From contig NZ_JBEXMJ010000014.1 of assembly GCF_040610475.1 (NCBI RefSeq), positions 1-64,000 on the forward strand: a stretch of DNA of 64,000 bases. Reading direction: 5' to 3'. The stretch is from Actinopolymorpha sp. NPDC004070. GTDB lineage: Bacteria > Actinomycetota > Actinomycetes > Propionibacteriales > Actinopolymorphaceae. The notes beneath the pieces are model-generated. The model ran no database searches and was not told the DNA's origin. It worked only from the letters and a program-made list of their open reading frames with translations. Positions 58,908 to 64,000 of this stretch are shown piece by piece; within the stretch, counting starts at the first letter, position 1; each line of letters begins with the position of its first letter. The position numbers and the translations under genes are program-made.

Positions 58908-59487
58908 GCGAGAGGTCGGCCGCGACCGCCAGCCAGCGGGTCGCCGAACCGTCGAACGGCGGGGCGCCGGCCCGCATCAGCGCCGCCACGTCGGCACACG
59001 ACCGCTGCGCGGCCTGCACGTGCCCGGCCGGGATCGCGTATCGCGCGACCTCCTCGGCCACCTCGTCCTCGTCGAGGACGGTCACCACGCCGTGGCGGTC
59101 GCGGACGACGTCGAGGGTCAGGTCGACGAACGAGATGCCGTCGGCCGACATCTCCGCGGGCGTGGAGATGTCCGCCCGCTCCGGCTCCACGTCGTCAAAG
59201 GTCCGCACCGATCCGTCCGCGCGGTAGGCACGGAAACCGACCGGTGGGGCACCCATCCGCGCCACCCACCAACGGTCGTACGGGTAGCAGAACACCTGGT
59301 CGGTCGCGTAGCGAAGGATGGTGCCGCTGGCCCGTCGGACCGGGGAACCGGCCGGGAGCACGGACCACTCGCCGTGCTCATCTCGGCCGAGTACCCGCTC
59401 GGTCCACGTGGCGTTGATCCGGTCCGGATACTTCAGCTTGCGGGCAGTCCGGTGGCTGCTCTCGGCGCGCAAGGGGTCAGCGGCCAC
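58900..59487 (-). CDS. DUF402 protein
   Basis: A 195-residue protein of the DUF402 (FomD-like) family: RINATWTERVLGRDEHGEWSVLPAGSPV, then VFCYPYDRWWVARM and FVDLTLDVVRDRHGVVTVLDEDEVAEEV, a metal-binding acidic core. Members hydrolyse nucleotides or phospho-conjugates in some systems. The start is GTG 59487, which overlaps the end of the LLM gene by 11 bp, so the two are translationally linked. Confidence 0.85.
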   Translation of the reverse strand: MAADPLRAESSHRTARKLKYPDRINATWTERVLGRDEHGEWSVLPAGSPVRRASGTILRYATDQVFCYPYDRWWVARMGAPPVGFRAYRADGSVRTFDDVEPERADISTPAEMSADGISFVDLTLDVVRDRHGVVTVLDEDEVAEEVARYAIPAGHVQAAQRSCADVAALMRAGAPPFDGSATRWLAVAADLSLR

Positions 59488-60031
59488 GCAGCCGCGGCAG
59501 GACCTTCTCGGCGTAGAAGCCGAAGAACGCCTCCTGGTCCGGGCCGATCTGGTTGACGTACACCTCGCGGGCATGCTCGACGGTGTAGTGCGGCCCGTCG
59601 TGGTTGACCACCTTGCCGGTGAACAGCTTCCGCATCACCTCGATGGACTCCTCGAGCATGTCGAGGCGCGTGCTGGTGGCGGGCCACGGGTCGCCGAGGA
59701 TGTGCTCGTTCAGCGCCTCACCGCTGCCCACACCGAGGGCGAACCTGCCGTCCAGCAGCACCTGACTGGTGGCCGCCGCCTGGGCGACGACCGCGGGATG
59801 GATGCGGATCGTCGGGCAGGTCACGGCGGTGGTGATCGGCAGGCTGCACACCTGGGAGATCGCGCCGATCATCGACCAGACGAACGCACTCTGCCCCTGC
59901 TCGTCGTTCCACGGGTGGTAGTGGTCGGAGATCCACAACGCCTCGAAGCCGGCTCGCTCGGCGAGCTTGGCCTGCGCCACCAGCTCCGCCGGGGTGAACT
60001 CCTCGCAGGACAGGAAATAGCCCAGGCGCAT
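59477..60031 (-). CDS. F420-type LLM oxidoreductase with large internal deletion
   Basis: A 184-residue reading frame. Residues 1-154 match the start of the F420-dependent G6PDH-like (LLM) group: MRLGYFLSCEEFTPAELV, ISDHYHPWNDEQG, TAVTCPTIRIHP, GVGSGEALNEHILG and HYTVEHA. The next residues, EVYVNQIGPDQEAFFGFY and VLPRLR, are its normal C-terminus. As I recall the family, which is about 315 residues long, some 130 residues between them are missing in frame (junction near 59569). The barrel cannot close, so the product is probably inactive. AAGGAG is 7 nt before the ATG. Confidence 0.8.
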   Translation of the reverse strand: MRLGYFLSCEEFTPAELVAQAKLAERAGFEALWISDHYHPWNDEQGQSAFVWSMIGAISQVCSLPITTAVTCPTIRIHPAVVAQAAATSQVLLDGRFALGVGSGEALNEHILGDPWPATSTRLDMLEESIEVMRKLFTGKVVNHDGPHYTVEHAREVYVNQIGPDQEAFFGFYAEKVLPRLRGR

Positions 60032-60127
60032 CTGGTGTCTCCTTCGTCGATGTCTTCGAAGTTCGTCGATGTGGATGGCAGGACGTTGACGCGGGCACCG
60101 GAATCCGGCACCCGCGTCCGTCTGCGC

Positions 60128-60673
60128 CTACTGCGACTTCAGGGCCTGGGCCAGCTCTTCCTTGGACATGCCCGCCGCACCTTGGATGCCGGCGTTGCGC
60201 GCCTGGACGAGCAACTCCTGCTTGGTCTCCTGGCCTGGCTGCTCGCCGATGTGCTTCTCCCGGCTCGCCGCGAACGCGTTGCCGAGTTCCTCACGACGCG
60301 CGTCGTCGAGTCGGTCGCGGAGGCCGGGAAGAACCTGGCTCTCCTCCTCGTCCACGTGGTGCTGCACCGCCTCGACGAACTCGTTCAGCTTCGTCTCGAA
60401 GCTCGGGTCGTGCGGGTCGGTGGCCTTCAGTTGGGCGAGGAGCTCCTCGGCCTGGGCGTGCTCTTCCTGGCTGTGCGCCACCTCGTCGGTCTCCCCGGCC
60501 TCGCCGCGTGCCACGGGGTAGACCTCGGCCTCCTCGGCCCGGGAGTGCGCCACGAACAGAGCCGACAGCTCGGGCAGTGTCAATGCCCGCTTGTCAGGTT
60601 CGTTCTGCAGGACGTCGAACAACCGCTCGACCTCGCGATGGTCTGCCATGATCAGGTCGACGACATCCGCCAT
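60128..60673 (-). CDS. Haemerythrin (HHE) protein with a Rho_N/SAP-like tail
   Basis: A 181-residue protein. The four-helix haemerythrin domain (about 1-140) has candidate di-iron ligands in IMADHREVERLF (H12), FVAHSRAEEAEVYP (H43), EEHAQAEELL (H72) and AVQHHVDEEESQVLP. A tail (150-181: TKQELLVQARNAGIQGAAGMSKEELAQALKSQ in outline) resembles small Rho_N/SAP-type nucleic-acid-binding modules. It may sense oxygen, NO or iron. GAGGAAA lies 7 nt before the ATG. The next protein shares the tail. Confidence 0.87.
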   Translation of the reverse strand: MADVVDLIMADHREVERLFDVLQNEPDKRALTLPELSALFVAHSRAEEAEVYPVARGEAGETDEVAHSQEEHAQAEELLAQLKATDPHDPSFETKLNEFVEAVQHHVDEEESQVLPGLRDRLDDARREELGNAFAASREKHIGEQPGQETKQELLVQARNAGIQGAAGMSKEELAQALKSQ

Positions 60674-60940
60674 GTGTGTTTCCTCTCCCCGAGATTCTCG
60701 TTATTTTGCGCGGTGGTTGGTCCGCTTCGCCATTCCACCATGCTTCCCCGCTGGTCGCTTGTCGGTCGGTGTCCGGCCGGTCCGGTCGATCAGTGGCCGG
60801 CGGACAGTGCAGGCACCAGGTCGCCCACCTCGGGTGGGACAACGACCGCGCGTCTCGTGATCGTGCACAGATCGTGCTCGGACCGTGGGTGGGTCCTACC
60901 CCACCGGCCCGGACGTATTCGCGGTGACGGGTCTCGCCGC
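60674..60940. other. 267-bp spacer without recognised features
   Basis: No coding frame with normal codon use, hairpin or repeat was recognised between the haemerythrin gene and the small basic protein gene, both on the minus strand. It probably holds the promoter of the haemerythrin gene, upstream of 60673. Confidence 0.5.
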
Positions 60941-61276
60941 TCAGTCCCTGCCGACCGCCTTCTCCAGCTCGGACTTGCTCATGCTGGAGCGGCCCTTGAT
61001 GTTGCGCCGACGGGCCTCGCCGTACAGCTCCTGCTTGGTCCGGCCCTGGGGGCCGGTCCGGTTGCCGGAACGCTGACCACCGCGCTGCTGCGGCGACTCG
61101 TCCTTGACGGACTCCGGACTGGCCTGGTCCGACTCGCCGGACTGCGCGCGGTTCTTGTTCACCGTGCGGGCGGCGATCTCCTTGGCCCGGCCCTCACTGG
61201 CACCGCGGTCCTTGGTGGACTCCTTGACGTGTTCGTACTGACGCTCGCGTTTGGAACCCCAAGCCTTCTGTGGCAT
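60941..61276 (-). CDS. Small basic protein with Rho_N/SAP-like C-terminus
   Basis: A 111-residue, highly charged protein: PQKAWGSKRERQYEHVKES and AKEIAARTVNKNRAQSGE in the first half, a Gln/Gly-rich middle, and GRTKQELYGEARRRNIKGRSSMSKSELEKAV at the end. From memory, actinobacterial homologues are often called 'plasmid stabilisation' proteins, but this name has no support here. The C-terminal module is of the type that binds RNA or DNA and is shared with the haemerythrin neighbour. No partner toxin is visible. Confidence 0.8.
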   Translation of the reverse strand: MPQKAWGSKRERQYEHVKESTKDRGASEGRAKEIAARTVNKNRAQSGESDQASPESVKDESPQQRGGQRSGNRTGPQGRTKQELYGEARRRNIKGRSSMSKSELEKAVGRD

Positions 61277-61399
61277 CGGAAACTCCGATCTCCGTACGTC
61301 ACTTCCGTCGGGGACGTACCCCGCGTTCCCGCGATCACACGCACGCGTGGCCGGAACAGGCCAGTCAACCCCGGCTGGACAGGCCAGGGCGTGTCCTGG

Positions 61400-62815
61400 T
61401 CAGTTCGGCTCGGACACCTCGACACCTTCGCCGGCCAGACCGTCGAGCAACGCCCGCACGATGAGTCGCGACGAGGGCACGCCGCGTTCGGGTGCGGGCA
61501 GCGCCGCCAGCATCGGGCCGTAGTCGGCGAGGTCGTCGAAGTGCGCGGGCCAACGGGCAACGGTCGACGCGGACAGGCGCACCGTGCCGGTGACGTGCCG
61601 GCCGAGGTCGGCCCAGGTCCGCGGCGGCGTCGCTCCGGCCGAGGCGACGCCGTGCGGGAAGAGCAGCACGTCGACGTCGGTGTAAGGGTCTCCCGCGGCG
61701 GCGGCAGCGGCGAGGTGGCGGAGGACGTCGTGACGCGCGCGCTCGACCCCGAAGAACGTCCAGTACGGCACCGACGCGGACCGCTCGGCCTGCACCGGGT
61801 CGAGCATGACGAACGACTCGACCAGCATCCGGTCACCGGCGCCACCGGCCGCCCTGATCCGGCGCCGGAACAACCTCGCTACCGGCCCGGAAAGCGCCTG
61901 CGGTGAGGGGATCCGGACTCGTACGTGTGCGCGGCCGTGGCGCTCGGCCCAGTCGGCCACGTCCTCCCCGAGGGCCGGTTCGAACCCCCACTCCGCCTCC
62001 GGGCTACGGCCGTCGGGCTCGGGTGCGGCGAAGCGGCTGCGCGGTGAACCCTGCTCGCGCAGGAAGGCGGTCACCCGAGGTGATCCGTTCAGGTAGTCCG
62101 CGGCGTCAAGCCCACCTTGCGCCCCGGTCTGGAAGACGTGCCGCTCCGCCACCGTCGTCGTCGGCCAGGTGGAGGTGTCCTCCAACGTGATCACCGGGGC
62201 GCCCGGCTCCAGGCACTCGGCCAGGAACTCGACGTAGGCAGGGGGAAGCTTCGTCCACTTCAACCGGAAGTACGTCATGCCGGCGACCATCAGCCGGTCC
62301 TGGTTGCCGTCGTGCATGTGGTGCAGGACGGCGTTGGGGTTTCGGTCGAGCAGCGGCTCGGCCACCTCCCGGCCGAACTCCATCGCGCTGTGCGGATCGT
62401 CGGGATCGTTGCCGGCCCAGCGCACGGGCAACAGCGCGGTCTGCGGCAGCCAGGCCAGGCCGGCCGCGGCGTAGAGGTGCACGGCCGCGCCGTTGGACGA
62501 CCCGATCACGACACCGGGATACCGGCGGCGTGGGTGACGTGGGTACTGCTCCACCACCCAGCGCGCGATCGCGTCCAGGTCGACGTCACCTAGCCGGTTC
62601 GGGCGAACAGCCTCTGCCGCCCCGCTCAGTGCGTACGCCCGCCGCCGCGGCTCGGTCGGCAGCAGGCGGGACAGCCGCACCGGCAGCGACCGGGCGATGC
62701 CCTGCCCCAGGTGGGGGAAGTCCTTTCCCTGCAGTGCCCTGGTGGTCGCACGCAGCATCGCCGACGCGGAGTCGAACGCCGCGACCGCGCGGTCCGGGCG
62801 GACGTCGCCGCTCAT
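61400..62815 (-). CDS. Protein of unknown function
   Basis: A 471-residue soluble protein, with no signal peptide and no recognised family. Notable blocks are RRYPGVVIGSSNGAAVHLYAAAGLAWLPQTALLPVRWAG (about 98-136, with a GSSNG turn like an alpha/beta-hydrolase elbow), HHMHDGNQDRLMVAGMTYFRLKWTKLPPAY and PYWTFFGVERA. The start was set at ATG 62815 because the 26 codons from the alternative GTG 62893 have unusually many A- or T-ending codons (about 73% G/C against about 95% elsewhere). No Shine-Dalgarno site is clear for either. Confidence 0.6.
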   Translation of the reverse strand: MSGDVRPDRAVAAFDSASAMLRATTRALQGKDFPHLGQGIARSLPVRLSRLLPTEPRRRAYALSGAAEAVRPNRLGDVDLDAIARWVVEQYPRHPRRRYPGVVIGSSNGAAVHLYAAAGLAWLPQTALLPVRWAGNDPDDPHSAMEFGREVAEPLLDRNPNAVLHHMHDGNQDRLMVAGMTYFRLKWTKLPPAYVEFLAECLEPGAPVITLEDTSTWPTTTVAERHVFQTGAQGGLDAADYLNGSPRVTAFLREQGSPRSRFAAPEPDGRSPEAEWGFEPALGEDVADWAERHGRAHVRVRIPSPQALSGPVARLFRRRIRAAGGAGDRMLVESFVMLDPVQAERSASVPYWTFFGVERARHDVLRHLAAAAAAGDPYTDVDVLLFPHGVASAGATPPRTWADLGRHVTGTVRLSASTVARWPAHFDDLADYGPMLAALPAPERGVPSSRLIVRALLDGLAGEGVEVSEPN

Positions 62816-62921
62816 GCCGCACCGGCCGGAGGGCTCGGCAGTGCCAGCGGCAGCGAGGGGAGAGCGAACGACCTCATCGTCGTAGTCTGCCACCGCGGCA
62901 CGGAGCGCGCCGCCCTCCGGA

Positions 62922-64000
62922 TCAGGTGTGCTCGGCGGGGTTGTTCCAGTAGAAGGCCTCCGGGTCGTACGCCGCGGGCGTGGGGTGCTGCCACGGCGCG
63001 ATCAGGCCGTTCAGCTTGAGGTTCTCCCGCGCGGGCACGTTGCCGAGATCCTGGTGGGCGAGCTCCACGCACGGGTAGTTGCCGACCACACCCATGTAGA
63101 ACGGCCCCTCGGAAATGTGGATCTTGATCATTTCCCAGACACCCGCGTACCGCTTCAGCGCGTCGGTCTCCACCCGTGCCTTGTCGTAGATCTTCCACAG
63201 CCGGCTGACCGGGTGGTCCGCCGGCGGCTTCTCGCTGGGTGGGTTGCGTTTCCACGGGTCGACGTTCGCGACCTTCTTCTCCTCCGGGGTGTTGCGGATC
63301 ATGTCGAAGTTCGCCCACAGCGGCCCCCAGAAGGCCGCGCTCAGCCCGTTGCCCACCGGGACCAGCAGTTCCGGGCTGACCAGGCACTCGTGCACCGGCA
63401 TCGCGGGATTCATCCAGGCGGTGTAGGCCATCAGCTCACCGGCCTGCCACTTCACGCTCCACTGCGCCGGCGGGACGGGGTTGCGCATGACGTCCAGCCC
63501 GAGTGCCTTCCAGTACTTCTGCAGCAGGGCGCCCATCTTGTCGCCGTCTCCGGTGACGTCCGCGGCCTGGTCCAGCCGCAGCCGGAAGCGCCCGCCGTCG
63601 GGTAGTTCGCGTACTCCGTCGCCGTCCTTGTCCACGACACCGATCTCGTCCAGCAGCTTCTTGGCCTTCTCCACGTCGTGGGCGACGTGGGCGTCCCGCC
63701 AGGTCTCGAACGTCTTCTTGCCGGTGGGATCGGCCAGGCAGTCCGCGGCCTTCAGGCTGTAGGTGCCGGTGGTCTTGTAGCCGGTGTTGAAGAACACCGC
63801 CTTCTGCACCTCGGCCCGGTCCACACCGAGGGAGAGCGCCTGCCGGAACTTCGGCTCGTTCAGCACCTTGCGGATCGCCGGGTCCTTGTAGTTGAGGTTG
63901 AAGAAGAACAGCGAGCCGCAGCCGGAGCCGCTGTCCCAGAGAAGGACGTTCAGCTTGCTCTTCTTCGCGGCCTGCTTCAGGCCGGACACGTCCGCGAGGG
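62922..64000 (-). CDS. ABC importer solute-binding protein, family 5 (3' part)
   Basis: The frame is open through the right edge (upstream codons read LAD before the GTG at 63989), so the gene begins outside the window. The visible 359 residues belong to the C-terminal half of an SBP_bac_5 protein: FNLNYKDPAIRKVLNEPKFRQALSLGVDRAEVQKAVFFNTG is a hallmark. It ends GLIAPWQHPTPAAYDPEAFYWNNPAEHT. Its own permeases and ATPases are not in view downstream, so they would lie upstream or are absent. It differs from the binding protein at 31854. Confidence 0.9.
   Translation of the reverse strand, partial: LADVSGLKQAAKKSKLNVLLWDSGSGCGSLFFFNLNYKDPAIRKVLNEPKFRQALSLGVDRAEVQKAVFFNTGYKTTGTYSLKAADCLADPTGKKTFETWRDAHVAHDVEKAKKLLDEIGVVDKDGDGVRELPDGGRFRLRLDQAADVTGDGDKMGALLQKYWKALGLDVMRNPVPPAQWSVKWQAGELMAYTAWMNPAMPVHECLVSPELLVPVGNGLSAAFWGPLWANFDMIRNTPEEKKVANVDPWKRNPPSEKPPADHPVSRLWKIYDKARVETDALKRYAGVWEMIKIHISEGPFYMGVVGNYPCVELAHQDLGNVPARENLKLNGLIAPWQHPTPAAYDPEAFYWNNPAEHT

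Noticed and set aside
1..64000. tRNA genes, rRNA genes, CRISPR arrays, transposases or integrases
   Set aside because: None was recognised by eye on either strand. A tRNA could be missed without a covariance search, for example tRNAscan-SE on this window.

Overview
The window is very GC-rich (third codon positions almost all G or C), with many GTG starts, DivIVA- and F420-type proteins, a DUF222/HNH (13E12-type) gene and an ECF42-type sigma factor. All of this points to an actinobacterium, perhaps Propionibacteriales-like (the order is a guess). It reads as ordinary chromosome with an accessory, partly decayed stretch at about 51.5-61 kb. No rRNA, tRNA, CRISPR array, transposase or phage gene was recognised.

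Layout. 0-5.6 kb: end of an unknown gene, a NarL-type two-component pair, a small membrane protein, and an HxlR regulator divergent from a drug-type MFS exporter with two copies of a probable operator. 5.6-12.4 kb: a repeat-rich spacer, a TPR protein, a phosphotransferase, a secreted phosphoesterase (phospholipase C/acid phosphatase family), a VanZ-like protein and a secreted propeller-like protein. 12.4-18.7 kb: an operon of truncated haemoglobin, globin-reductase and DivIVA-type coiled coil, divergent from a large NB-ARC/LuxR regulator, then a second phosphotransferase. 18.7-25.4 kb: a cupredoxin-like lipoprotein, membrane proteins, RNase HI, a hydrolase, a KhtTU-type K+/H+ antiporter pair and dihydrolipoyl dehydrogenase. 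25.4-29.2 kb: two adjacent ABC exporter half-transporters.

29.1-40.5 kb looks like a catabolic island: a tartrate/isopropylmalate-type dehydrogenase, a ROK repressor, a complete five-gene oligopeptide/sugar-type ABC importer, a PhyH-family oxygenase, an SDR dehydrogenase and an enolase-superfamily (mandelate racemase-like) enzyme. The likely logic is import of an oligosaccharide or hydroxy-acid solute followed by oxidation and dehydration, under ROK control; the substrate cannot be read from sequence. 40.5-51.5 kb: a methyltransferase, an isochorismatase-family hydrolase, an ArsR-MFS operon with a leaderless promoter, a lipoprotein of unknown function, a GH5 cellulase-type enzyme with C-terminal modules, and a heterodimeric ABC exporter with one degenerate ATP site.

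51.5-64 kb: a frameshifted SRPBCC gene, a YCII (DGPF) protein with its ECF42-type sigma factor, and a DUF222-HNH gene bracketed by a 44-bp imperfect direct repeat made from the sigma gene's 3' end. Then come RDD, GNAT and membrane proteins, a scar of an oligopeptide ABC ATPase gene, DUF2237 and DUF402 proteins, an F420-type (LLM) oxidoreductase with a large in-frame internal deletion, a haemerythrin protein and a neighbour sharing its C-terminal module, an unknown 471-residue protein, and the 3' part of another solute-binding protein.

Two themes recur. Short tandem repeats of 11-18 bp sit at gene ends, starts or linkers in at least eight places. Neighbouring genes on opposite strands overlap in four places. 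Start codons were chosen from Shine-Dalgarno spacing, codon use and family conventions, and remain uncertain where stated.
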